A stretch of DNA of 64,000 bases from Hahella sp. (GTDB lineage: Bacteria; Pseudomonadota; Gammaproteobacteria; Pseudomonadales; Oleiphilaceae). The translations under genes and the position numbers were made by a program. This document shows, piece after piece, positions 32,293 through 40,987 of this stretch; position 1 is the stretch's first letter; each line of letters begins with the position of its first letter. Location: positions 100,609-164,608 of the forward strand of contig JANQMN010000053.1 of assembly GCA_028280065.1 (NCBI GenBank), in the 5' to 3' direction. Under the pieces are notes generated by a model, which saw nothing but the letters and a program-made list of their open reading frames with translations, did no database searches and was not told where the DNA came from.

Positions 32293-35025
32293 ATGTTGAA
32301 AACTGTTGCCACATCGCTGGCCTTTACGCTGATACTATTGATTTCAGTATTTTTGACGAGCAATCATATAATAGTCCCCGCCATCATCCGAGGAGCTATT
32401 TCTACATTCCTATTATTTCTAGCAATCTTTTGGTTAATTAATTTCATTAAAATCAATTTACTCAGAATAGCTCTATCTCTTTTGGTAGCTGTGGTTTTTT
32501 CACTTGTCAGCACACATGTCACTCTGAACTCAAGCTATCCAGATGCCAATTTTGCACATCTAGGCAATAACAATATTTTTTATCAAGCACTATTAAAGGA
32601 GCCAACTTTTTATTACTGGCTTTTGGCATACATCTGCGGACTTTGTGTGCAAACTATCAACCCACATTTGGACTTACGAATTAGACCGTTCCTAGTAGGT
32701 TTTTGTACTTTAGTGCCTTTACTCTTCTTAGTTATCACGACTATTTTTCCGGTTCCGGTATTTAGTAACTGGTATGCTCAAAATGTCTTAGAGTACAACC
32801 TCCAAAATAAAAGGACTTCAACACAAGTAAATGCCGTGATCAATGGGCAAACACTGATAGATTCAAGGTATAGAGATAACGATAAAGACATTAATGCTTC
32901 GAAGGTCATATTACTGTTGGTAGAAGGGCTTAGCCAAGTCCATGTCGATGCCGGATGGGCACCCAATCTCAGGAAATTAGAAGCAAACGGATTAAAACTT
33001 AACACTTTCGTCAATCATCAGCGACAAACTAACAGAGGTCTATATGCAGCTCTGTGCGGCGCATATCCAAACCTGCAAACCTCGGTATCTAAGTCCGACC
33101 TAATGGCACTTTCTGGACTCAAGCAAAACTGTTTACCTGGGTATTTAGAAAACAATGGAATTCATACCGCTTTCTTACAGTCTGCAAAACTCAATTACAT
33201 GTCCAAGGACTTATTTGCAGACTCAGCAGGCTTTTCGGAAGTGAAAGGAGAAAGTGAGTTAAAAAAGAGTCAAACTACTGGCCCCTGGGGATTAGATGAC
33301 TGGAGCCTACTGGATCAGCTACTGTTTTATTTGGAGTCCAATAAGGAAGACAAACTTTTCGTTACGGCATTAACTTCAGGAACCCACCCACCTTTTCAAA
33401 CACCGAATGGCGACCAAGGTAAAGAAGAGGCATTTCGCTATGCTGACAAAGCGATAAATTGGTTCATTACAAATTTGGATGAAAAAGGATTACTAAATGA
33501 TACCGTGATCCTTATTACTTCCGACGAATCAGCTCCAGGAGGCTTAGCTTCCTCTAGCTTTTTACCAGCAAATAATACAGGTTATATGCTAGCGATAGGA
33601 AAGAATGTTGCCGCAGAAGTAAAAGCGGGACTATTTGGACAAGTTGATATACCTGCTACCGTATCTGAAATTTTTGGACTTAAATGGGGCAATAGCGGTA
33701 TTCCAATCACAAAAACTCCAGCTGAAGATAGAATTCTATATGCTGGAAACACATTTCAAAGAACTGTTTATGAAATATCCTCAAACCAATCGCACCAGTG
33801 CAATAATTATACTCTATGCAAAGGCTCGGAAGTTTCTAGACGCGTTACGAATATCATAGAAAGAAATGATTTGAGTTCCAACGCTTTTTCCCAGTATATC
33901 GCTTTGATGGAGGAAAGGAGCTTCAACACAATGAGAGACGAGTTAATTATTGGTCGCCTAATTACGAATGTAGAACAAGGCCAGTCATTAGTTGCTAGTT
34001 TTAACATTCAAACTAGCACTGCTAGCACTAGCCAGGAGGAAAAGGTCCTTACATTTCTAGCCTGGGATTGCTCCGAATCTATCCCAACCAGCATAAGGCA
34101 TCAGGTTAAAATTCCCGGTTCTAAAGGATCAAAGAAGTTTAATTTAATAACACCTCAAGTATTTGAGAATCAATGTTATAAAATATGGGTCAATGATGGC
34201 CAAGGTGCAATCGACCCTAATTGGCAGTTGAAAAAATTTGCCATGTATTTGCATCCCGAAGAAAAAAAATATATAGAATCCCTTTCTGCCGAAAACAGGA
34301 CCAGAAGGAGATTGCCTAGAGTTGCTCATGCTGGAGGAGAAATTGAAGGAAAATCCTATACCAACTCATTAGCAGCTTTGGACCGGAACTACGGCTTAGG
34401 ATTTAGGTACTTTGAAATAGATTTTATTTGGACAAGCGATAATAGATTGGTTTGTGGTCACGATTGGGACAAACACCTATTTATAAATAGCGGAATTATA
34501 TTTAAGTCAGCTCCTAGTTACGAAACATTTATGCGAGAGGTGCGCAGCAAGTCTAATCCACCGTGCACCGTACAAGAGCTTATAAAATGGTTCGCAGACA
34601 AAAAGGATGCAATTCTCATTACAGACATTAAATCTAATAACCTCCTTGGCTTGTCTAAGCTTGCGGAGCTTACCGACAACCCTTCTTTTATCCTACCACA
34701 GATATATAGCCCTAAAGAGTACCACGACGTCTTAGCCCTTGGATTTCCCAATGTTATATTAACACTCTATCGGTACCCTGGAAGCTCAACCGAACTGCTC
34801 AGAGAATTGGCGGGAAAGAATGTTTTCGCCGTCACCATGCCTAAAAGGAAAGCTCGAACCGGATTAGCTTCTCTACTTTCTAACCTGGGAGTTGGAACGT
34901 ATGTACATACAATAAACAATCCTGATACACATAAAGAATTCAGAGATACATGGAAGGTGACAGAGATTTATACTGATTCTATAACTCCTAACCTAGGCAC
35001 ATTTCCTAGTGATTCATACAATTAA
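32293..35025 (+). CDS. Membrane LtaS/OpgB-type sulfatase-fold enzyme fused to a glycerophosphodiesterase (GDPD) domain
   Basis: The 910-residue protein has about five N-terminal membrane helices (1-165). A sulfatase/alkaline-phosphatase-fold domain follows (about 200-460), with metal ligand Glu211 in LLLVEGLS, candidate nucleophile Thr246 in RQTNRGLYAALCG, and D411/E412 in TSDESAPGG. After a beta-rich linker comes a GDPD/PI-PLC-like domain (about 672-905): HAGGE with His679, EIDFIWTSDNRLVCGHDWD with His723/Asp724, and the later TDIKSNN. The first domain resembles phosphoglycerol transferases; the second would cleave glycerophosphodiesters. It probably works in the periplasm on a phosphoglycerol-decorated glycan or polymer. 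It lies between sugar-nucleotide and deacetylase genes. The fusion is unusual and substrate is unknown. Confidence 0.82.
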   Translation: MLKTVATSLAFTLILLISVFLTSNHIIVPAIIRGAISTFLLFLAIFWLINFIKINLLRIALSLLVAVVFSLVSTHVTLNSSYPDANFAHLGNNNIFYQALLKEPTFYYWLLAYICGLCVQTINPHLDLRIRPFLVGFCTLVPLLFLVITTIFPVPVFSNWYAQNVLEYNLQNKRTSTQVNAVINGQTLIDSRYRDNDKDINASKVILLLVEGLSQVHVDAGWAPNLRKLEANGLKLNTFVNHQRQTNRGLYAALCGAYPNLQTSVSKSDLMALSGLKQNCLPGYLENNGIHTAFLQSAKLNYMSKDLFADSAGFSEVKGESELKKSQTTGPWGLDDWSLLDQLLFYLESNKEDKLFVTALTSGTHPPFQTPNGDQGKEEAFRYADKAINWFITNLDEKGLLNDTVILITSDESAPGGLASSSFLPANNTGYMLAIGKNVAAEVKAGLFGQVDIPATVSEIFGLKWGNSGIPITKTPAEDRILYAGNTFQRTVYEISSNQSHQCNNYTLCKGSEVSRRVTNIIERNDLSSNAFSQYIALMEERSFNTMRDELIIGRLITNVEQGQSLVASFNIQTSTASTSQEEKVLTFLAWDCSESIPTSIRHQVKIPGSKGSKKFNLITPQVFENQCYKIWVNDGQGAIDPNWQLKKFAMYLHPEEKKYIESLSAENRTRRRLPRVAHAGGEIEGKSYTNSLAALDRNYGLGFRYFEIDFIWTSDNRLVCGHDWDKHLFINSGIIFKSAPSYETFMREVRSKSNPPCTVQELIKWFADKKDAILITDIKSNNLLGLSKLAELTDNPSFILPQIYSPKEYHDVLALGFPNVILTLYRYPGSSTELLRELAGKNVFAVTMPKRKARTGLASLLSNLGVGTYVHTINNPDTHKEFRDTWKVTEIYTDSITPNLGTFPSDSYN

Positions 35026-35098
35026 CTTTATTAATGGAAATTTTCTAACGGCAATTAAGGCAAATATTTACAGTCCTTTACACCAATTTGTAATGCGC

Positions 35099-35117
35099 TT
35101 AGTGAGTCCCTCACTAA
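35099..35117. repeat. Short inverted repeat between sulfatase-GDPD and deacetylase genes
   Basis: TTAGTGAG and CTCACTAA form a perfect 8-bp stem with a 3-base loop, 74 bases after the sulfatase-GDPD stop. It has no T-run. It may be a partial terminator or an operator for the next gene. Confidence 0.45.
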
Positions 35118-35165
35118 CGGTTGCCGATTTAAATAGTGGGACTAAGCGAACAGCCTCATAGATAG

Positions 35166-36017
35166 ATGAAAACGAAATTAGTAGTGCTTAGGTTTGATGT
35201 TGATACTGAACGTTGCTTGAGATTCGGCGTTCCAAAACTAATTGATCTATCAAAAAAGTATAGGATACCTATGACTTTTTTTGTAAATATGGGAAGAGCT
35301 ATTAATCTGGGAGCGCTGTTACTCAAATTGACCACAAAGAGTAAAGGAAAATCGGCCACTCCTGTACACAAGCTTCCCGTTCTAGAAAAAATAGGGTTTG
35401 CATCCTCGTTAAGAACGGCAATTCTCAATCCACAAGTTGGAAATGCAAATCCGGAAATCTTGCGCTTAATTCAAAGCCAAGGTCACGAAATAGGATTGCA
35501 TGGTGGAAAGAACCACGCAGGGTGGCATAATTTCGCACATCAGTGGAGTGACAAAACACTCCGATCAGAGCTAGATTGGGGTATAGCATCACTAATAGCA
35601 GCGGGTATATCCCCGCCCGCATCTTTTGCTTCACCAGGGTGGAATTCTCCCGAAACGCTACCTGCGATTCTTTCCGATATGGGTTTTAGAGTAATCGCAG
35701 ATCTCCATGACACAACGCAATCACCAATATATTTTGATAATCCGACAGAGCCACTGAGTCATATTAATACTAATCTATTGGGAGAACCTGGCGGTGTTGG
35801 TTACATAGAGTATTGTGATGCGAGGAAAATTAGCTATGAGACTATGTATGAAAAATTGAGTCGCAAGTTAGAACAGCACAACTCCCTCATAATGTATGAT
35901 CATCCAGCGTATGCGGCAGGCAAAGGATTTAGGAGACTTATGTCCATAGTTGAGTACCTAAGTAATGAAGGGGTAGTTTTTAAAACAATATCTGACTTTG
36001 CAGACTGTGAAAAATAG
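35166..36017 (+). CDS. ArnD-like polysaccharide/undecaprenyl-sugar deacetylase (NodB family)
   Basis: The 283-residue protein has the NodB start VVLRFDVDTERC (metal Asp), then GHEIGLHGGKNHAGWHNFA with the metal histidines (compare HEVGLHAWDHHAWQ in ArnD), FASPGWNSPE (compare AAAGWRADQ), and a late YDHPAY block. It looks closer to ArnD (deformylase of undecaprenyl-phosphate-Ara4FN) than to peptidoglycan deacetylases. A lipid-linked amino-sugar substrate is therefore a reasonable inference. The end overlaps the start of the UPF0104 gene. Confidence 0.8.
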   Translation: MKTKLVVLRFDVDTERCLRFGVPKLIDLSKKYRIPMTFFVNMGRAINLGALLLKLTTKSKGKSATPVHKLPVLEKIGFASSLRTAILNPQVGNANPEILRLIQSQGHEIGLHGGKNHAGWHNFAHQWSDKTLRSELDWGIASLIAAGISPPASFASPGWNSPETLPAILSDMGFRVIADLHDTTQSPIYFDNPTEPLSHINTNLLGEPGGVGYIEYCDARKISYETMYEKLSRKLEQHNSLIMYDHPAYAAGKGFRRLMSIVEYLSNEGVVFKTISDFADCEK

Positions 36018-36861
36018 GAAACATCTTTTTTTAATCATTAAGACGGTCACACCCTATTTTGCAATTGCATTATTCATTTTGGCAATGGCATGGGGAATTC
36101 GGGAAATACGGAATGATATTACCGAAATAGAGCTCTCATTTTTTATGGCTTTAGTAATGATCGCCGGCCCACTAAGCTTGCACCTACAAGCCAGAAGGTT
36201 TCAATATATAGGAGCAATATTTGACTCGAAGTTTGACTATTTTTATTCAGCAAAGGTAGTCATTTACGGCGGGCTAGCAAACTTACTTCCAGCACCAGGG
36301 TCACTAATAGTTCGCACTGGTATTTTAATACAGCATATTGGGACGAAAAAAAGCATATATGCAAATATTATTGCGATTTCCCTTTGGATTAGTGCAGGGT
36401 TTCTAATACTTGGATTAACGTTATATAGCGCTATGTTTGAAATAGCAATTATAAGCGCTATTGTTTCAGGCACTATTCTTTTAACTACAGGATATTTAGC
36501 CAGCAAAACTGGAACCATAAAAGTTCAGGTATTTAAGTTAACCATAATTCAGTTTATTCTCACTTTCACAAACGTTATTAGGTTATGGTTTATATGCGCC
36601 AGTGTGGGCTTTCTTGTAGATCCATATCTTCCTGCAGCGATTTCACTTGGAGAAACCGTCGCCTCAGGAGCGGGAGTTGCACCTGGTGGAATGGGAATTT
36701 CGGAGGTTATCGCGGCAGCGATAACTCATTATATTGACTACGGCCCTGCATTGGGTATTGCAATTGCCGGATTAAACAGAATTCTTTCTTGGTTATGGTT
36801 AGGGATTGGGCTAGGTGTAATTACTTTTTTTGAGAAATTCAGATTAAATAATAAGGAATGA
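36007..36861 (+). CDS. UPF0104/lysylphosphatidylglycerol synthase-type membrane protein
   Basis: The protein of about 284 residues has 7-8 membrane helices and family-typical segments (GGLANLLPAPGSLIVRTGIL and ETVASGAGVAPGGMGISEVI), matching the AglD/LPG_synthase_TM superfamily, many of which act as lipid-carrier flippases or aminoacyl-lipid synthases. The start is uncertain: GTG at 36007 or TTG at 35998, both inside the deacetylase end. It overlaps the deacetylase and sulfotransferase genes (4 bases at its end), implying coupled expression. A flippase for the lipid-linked sugar handled by the deacetylase is one possibility. Confidence 0.75.
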   Translation: MKNRKHLFLIIKTVTPYFAIALFILAMAWGIREIRNDITEIELSFFMALVMIAGPLSLHLQARRFQYIGAIFDSKFDYFYSAKVVIYGGLANLLPAPGSLIVRTGILIQHIGTKKSIYANIIAISLWISAGFLILGLTLYSAMFEIAIISAIVSGTILLTTGYLASKTGTIKVQVFKLTIIQFILTFTNVIRLWFICASVGFLVDPYLPAAISLGETVASGAGVAPGGMGISEVIAAAITHYIDYGPALGIAIAGLNRILSWLWLGIGLGVITFFEKFRLNNKE

Positions 36862-37757
36862 CTCCAGATTTCATTATCATTGGTGCTCCGAGATGCGGCA
36901 CGACCTATCTCTCAAATAATTTAGCAGAGCACCCTCAAATATTTCTTGGCCTTGGTGAAGAAAATTACTCAGCCGGAGACGTGCACTTTTTTGACATAGC
37001 TAGTCAGCCTGGAAAAAACAACTTCGCAAAGGGAATGGAATGGTATACAGAACTCTTTTCTGATGCTAAACCTGGCCAATTAATTGGAGAAAAAACAGCC
37101 GATTACCTTTCAGACCCTAACGCAGCGAAGCTTATATACAATACTCTCGGGAAGATAAAGTTAATTGCGGTGGTAAGGGATCCACTTCTACGAGCTTGGT
37201 CTCACTATAACCACTCAAGGCACAAGTTACCATTGAAAACCAGATTCGACTATCTCTTGCAACATCCCTCCAGAGATAAGCTGGGCATATTAGAAACTGG
37301 GAAATATTTCTCTTTACTACAACCTTTTTTTGAGCATTTTGGTAAGAACCAACTAATGGTGGTTGTACAAGATGACTTAGAATCCGTGCCTGTAGAAACA
37401 CTCCACAGGGTCTGTCAATTTCTCGGAGTGGATCCATCTTTCGAATTTCCACACAAGGCCGACCGGGTTAACTCCAGCTCAAATTCGCTTATTTCCCATA
37501 TTACAGCCAGAGTTGGGAGGTGGCTGAAACATAACTTCCCTGATCTCTACAAATATCTTATAAACGGGCCAGTTTCCGACATAATGACGAAGTCAATCCT
37601 AACCCTTAGAGGAAAAAGTATTAATAAGGCCAGACCAGAGAATCTTCATTTGTCCCTTGAAAACAGGGTAAAATTAAAGGCTTATTACCAAGAAGACACT
37701 AGAAAACTAGGAAAATACTTAAACAGAAACTTAGAAAAACTCTGGTGGGATGACTAA
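36858..37757 (+). CDS. PAPS-dependent sulfotransferase (heparan-sulfotransferase-like)
   Basis: The 299-residue protein has the 5'-phosphosulfate-binding loop FIIIGAPRCGTTYLSNNLAEH (4-24) and the 3'-phosphate-binding block AVVRDPLLRAWSHY (near 105-118), plus LIGEKTADYLSDP, matching cytosolic sulfotransferase families. It transfers sulfate from PAPS, probably to a sugar hydroxyl or amine. It overlaps the membrane protein gene by 4 bases. A sulfated surface glycan is suggested. No PAPS-synthesis genes are in view. Confidence 0.87.
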   Translation: MTPDFIIIGAPRCGTTYLSNNLAEHPQIFLGLGEENYSAGDVHFFDIASQPGKNNFAKGMEWYTELFSDAKPGQLIGEKTADYLSDPNAAKLIYNTLGKIKLIAVVRDPLLRAWSHYNHSRHKLPLKTRFDYLLQHPSRDKLGILETGKYFSLLQPFFEHFGKNQLMVVVQDDLESVPVETLHRVCQFLGVDPSFEFPHKADRVNSSSNSLISHITARVGRWLKHNFPDLYKYLINGPVSDIMTKSILTLRGKSINKARPENLHLSLENRVKLKAYYQEDTRKLGKYLNRNLEKLWWDD

Positions 37758-37811
37758 GAAGTAGGTCAGCTTACAATAGTATTAATAAGCGTTTAGTATA
37801 AAGTAGTCTTA

Positions 37812-38732
37812 TCAATTGGATACCTTGCCCCTAACCGAGCTCCCATCGTTTATGTCGCTAGCTCTAGGACCACTTCTAGAGGAATACATCAGCATCGTTA
37901 TTTGCTCAGAGACCAAGCCCATTAGAAAAATCAAGACTGAAGTGGAAAGCAAAAGGGCGCTCATGTTGGTAAATCGACCGACAGCCAAAAAAGTGTACAA
38001 ATAGTAAGACGCACCCAGAAGAAAGAAGGCAAAGCTGATAAGAGTAAATAGTTTTAGTGGTGAGTAAAGAGTTCCTATCTTAAAAATTATCAGCAAAAAG
38101 CGAATGCCATCTTTTAGGAGATTTATATGGCTCTTTCCAATGCGCTCATCTGCTTCTATGGGTAGGTATGCTACGGAATAGCCGGCTCTAAAAAATGCCA
38201 TTGTAATAGTTGTAGGATACGAGAATCCGTTTGGCAAAACAGATAGAAACTGCTTAAAGTATCCTGCTTTTACAGCCCTGAACCCGGAAGTTAAATCATC
38301 AACTTGGTGAGCAACCATCCATGAGGCAAGACTATTATATAAACTGTTAGCAGCTAAACGCCCTAGACTTGCTTGCGAACTACGACTTCGGCTTCCAACA
38401 ACCATATCAAAACCTTCGTCTAGTTTTGCCAATAAACGATTAACATCTTCTGGCCGATGCTGTCCATCTGCGTCCATAAATACAATAACATCTCCGCTAG
38501 CCACTCTGGCACCCGTTTTAATAGCCGATCCGTTGCCCTTTGAGTATGCATGAGAAACAACTCTCACGCCCGATTTAACACATGTATCCTCTGTTCCATC
38601 AGTTGATCCATCGTTAACCACTATTATTTCTGCTTCAGGATGGAGATTCACTAGTTCACAAAGAAGCTTTTCTAAACTAGCGGCCTCATTTTTCGCCGGA
38701 AGCACTATACTAATTGTGTAATCACGCTCCAT
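37812..38732 (-). CDS. GT2 glycosyltransferase, dolichol-phosphate-mannose-synthase-like
   Basis: The 306-residue enzyme has an N-terminal GT-A domain with VLPAKNEAASLEKLL, VVNDGSTDGTED and the DxD-type FMDADGQHRPED, followed by ESGD-type TSGFRAVK. Two C-terminal membrane helices lie at about 232-285. This is the DPM1/GtrB-like group, which transfers a sugar from a nucleotide donor to a polyprenyl phosphate. It is downstream (minus strand) of the GT-C/TPR gene, a GtrB-like supplier plus a GT-C user being a common pairing. Confidence 0.87.
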   Translation of the reverse strand: MERDYTISIVLPAKNEAASLEKLLCELVNLHPEAEIIVVNDGSTDGTEDTCVKSGVRVVSHAYSKGNGSAIKTGARVASGDVIVFMDADGQHRPEDVNRLLAKLDEGFDMVVGSRSRSSQASLGRLAANSLYNSLASWMVAHQVDDLTSGFRAVKAGYFKQFLSVLPNGFSYPTTITMAFFRAGYSVAYLPIEADERIGKSHINLLKDGIRFLLIIFKIGTLYSPLKLFTLISFAFFLLGASYYLYTFLAVGRFTNMSALLLSTSVLIFLMGLVSEQITMLMYSSRSGPRASDINDGSSVRGKVSN

Positions 38733-38821
38733 AATGATTTATATCTCGTTTGATGGTACTCGAATTAGAGACAATGGCTATAATTCAAACTCAGTGTTGA
38801 AATACGCGTAAAATAGTTGTT

Positions 38822-40756
38822 CTACATATTAGTATCAACGCCGTTATTTTCAACCATCCAGTTTAGCGCCTCTTGGGTGCGACTTACAGATATCCGCTTT
38901 TCGAATAGGCTTAGTTTATTTAGCGGAGGGGTGTCACTTGCAATATTCAAATATCGTTGAGCATCCCCAAACAATCCTGCTGACATTAGCAGTGTGGCCT
39001 GCTGGACGGGTAGTTCGTATCTGGGCAATACGGAAAACGCAAGGTCCATATGCTTCATCGTCTGATCGAGGTCGCCCAATTTAGTATACATGCGCGCATT
39101 AGCTTCATATAAAAAGGACAATCCCTTTTTATATCCCTGATAATGCTTATTGCTAATTAAAGATTGAACTAAAGAAATATACTTTTCCGCACTAAGACTT
39201 TCGCATCTACCCCTCAAAACTTTGTCACCCAACAATCTTACAGAGGAGAATATGCCTTTATCGAGGCGAGTGATTTTAGCCTTTAAAATCAATTCATCGG
39301 TAACTTGAGAGTCGCCATAACCACGACAGTGAAAATACAACTCTTCAAATAAGTAAGCTGAGAGCCTATAGGGGTATAACTCAGAGATTGAACGCAGGTA
39401 CTTTATGGCATCTTCACTCCGACCGCTCCTTATACTAACGTTGACCATTTCATAAATTGCTCTGGTGGAGGTCGGATGTTCTTTAATCCAAATATTCGCC
39501 AGAAGGTTATGATTGCCCCAAACCTTGGCATTGGAATAGCTAAGGAATACCAGCAGCATTACCATAAGCACAAGCGTTCCATTTACAATCCAAGGAGCTC
39601 TTTTTGCTAAATAGAATGCAAAAATCACCAGAACTAACTGTATGCCAAGCATAGGAACATAGTTCCGATGTTCGAAATATATCTCCAACGGGATAAAGGA
39701 GGACTCTAAAATATGCCCCCCTAAAAACCAAAAAACAGAAAAAAAAATCAATGGGAACTTTTTTAAATAAACAACCCCTATAATAATTGCCAACATTAGA
39801 CAAGCAGAGGAGACAAGCGTTGAGAAGGGATCCAGCAAACTACGGGAAATTAAGTAGTCGTCATGATACAGGGTAAGCTCACTCAGACGCGGAAACACTA
39901 TAGATCCCAGATAATCAAACAAAACACGACTTTGGGTCATCAGCCTTTCTTCAAGAGTAAAGTCTCTCTGGTTATACCCCTCTAGCAGGTTTGTTGGGCC
40001 AAGCACAAAATAGATTGCAATTATCACTAACGGCAAAATCAAGAAAATAGATTTCCAGATTTTAAAAACCAAAAATCCTGAGTTTAGCCCTCTTGCCACC
40101 AAAACTGCCTCGAGTACGAGAGCATAAATCAGAACATTCACCCCAATTTCTTTTATACAAAGTGAAATAATCCCAGCACCACCAATACCAACTGACATAA
40201 GAATTAGGGAGTTCTTTGGCTTGGTTTCAAGCGAGGCTCTTCCATATAGGTACAGCACCAAGCCTATTAGAACGAAAGAGGATGATAGGAGAGTCAGACG
40301 CTGGATTACGTACATGACCGTGGAGATTTGAAGAGGGTGCAAAATCCACAGAGCAGCTACGGTCAAAGCGGCAAAGTCAGGATTAACTTGAAACTTACCC
40401 AAACTAAGAAAGACTCGTGCAAGAGCAAACACCAGGACTCCATTCAGCAAATGAATCATTAGGTTTGTATACTTGAACTTTCCTGGGTCAGTAGGCCATG
40501 CATGATCATCTATCAAGAAACTCATGTATCCGAGAAATCTACCGGGTGTATTAGTTTCTTTGAAGATCCAGTCTAGAAAGCTTCTCGAATCAACCACGGC
40601 ACCAGCATCTCGAAGATGTGTGAAATGCAACAAATCATCTAATAGGAAAGAGCCACTGAGCGCTGGCCAATACACTACTACACTTAGCATTATCAAGGTA
40701 AAAAGTGCCGATAGAACGATGAGCTCACCAGACTTATTTCTTTGGATAAATACCAT
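38822..40756 (-). CDS. GT-C-type polytopic membrane protein with C-terminal TPR region
   Basis: The 644-residue protein has 10-11 membrane helices over residues 12-430, with an Asp-Asp pair (D40/D41, SGSFLLDDLLHF) in the first periplasmic loop, as seen in GT-C glycosyltransferases of the TMTC type. Residues about 440-635 are helical repeats of TPR character (YLRSISELYPYRLSAYLFEE, MKHMDLAFSVLPRYELPVQQ). It probably takes a sugar from a polyprenyl-phosphate carrier to a protein or glycan in the periplasm. The adjacent GT2 gene would supply the carrier sugar. pilA is the next gene upstream on the same strand, beyond the IS, so pilin is a candidate acceptor. Confidence 0.7.
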   Translation of the reverse strand: MVFIQRNKSGELIVLSALFTLIMLSVVVYWPALSGSFLLDDLLHFTHLRDAGAVVDSRSFLDWIFKETNTPGRFLGYMSFLIDDHAWPTDPGKFKYTNLMIHLLNGVLVFALARVFLSLGKFQVNPDFAALTVAALWILHPLQISTVMYVIQRLTLLSSSFVLIGLVLYLYGRASLETKPKNSLILMSVGIGGAGIISLCIKEIGVNVLIYALVLEAVLVARGLNSGFLVFKIWKSIFLILPLVIIAIYFVLGPTNLLEGYNQRDFTLEERLMTQSRVLFDYLGSIVFPRLSELTLYHDDYLISRSLLDPFSTLVSSACLMLAIIIGVVYLKKFPLIFFSVFWFLGGHILESSFIPLEIYFEHRNYVPMLGIQLVLVIFAFYLAKRAPWIVNGTLVLMVMLLVFLSYSNAKVWGNHNLLANIWIKEHPTSTRAIYEMVNVSIRSGRSEDAIKYLRSISELYPYRLSAYLFEELYFHCRGYGDSQVTDELILKAKITRLDKGIFSSVRLLGDKVLRGRCESLSAEKYISLVQSLISNKHYQGYKKGLSFLYEANARMYTKLGDLDQTMKHMDLAFSVLPRYELPVQQATLLMSAGLFGDAQRYLNIASDTPPLNKLSLFEKRISVSRTQEALNWMVENNGVDTNM

Positions 40757-40778
40757 ATAGATTCTTCAATAAAAATGT

Positions 40779-40790
40779 ATGGTCCGCCTC
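40779..40790 (+). repeat. IS1111-type subterminal inverted repeat, left copy
   Basis: ATGGTCCGCCTC, the exact reverse complement of the copy at 42075-42086. It marks the end distal to the transposase start. Confidence 0.85.
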
Positions 40791-40987
40791 GTGATTGCAA
40801 GAACAAAATTCAATAACGGGGCAGTTCTACGCTAATGTATTCGGAGTCTCTTTTGGGAGGCTCTCGCTTCCCGATCGACGATGAGATCCGCGCCGGATTA
40901 TCCTCAAAAAACCCACTATTTCTTACAACTGTTTTTTCTGACAGATTCTAATCCGGTGGTTCTACCGTTTTCGTCATCTTCATTGAT
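40791..40987 (-). ncRNA. Candidate bridge/seek RNA region of the IS1111-type element
   Basis: In IS110-family elements a structured guide RNA is encoded in the non-coding end, and in the IS1111 group this end is downstream of the transposase. Here that 197-base segment is present between the reconstructed transposase stop and the left repeat. It contains no open frame and has several short palindromic tracts (for example around 40860-40900). The assignment is by position and family knowledge. I cannot fold it or define the exact RNA. Confidence 0.4.
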
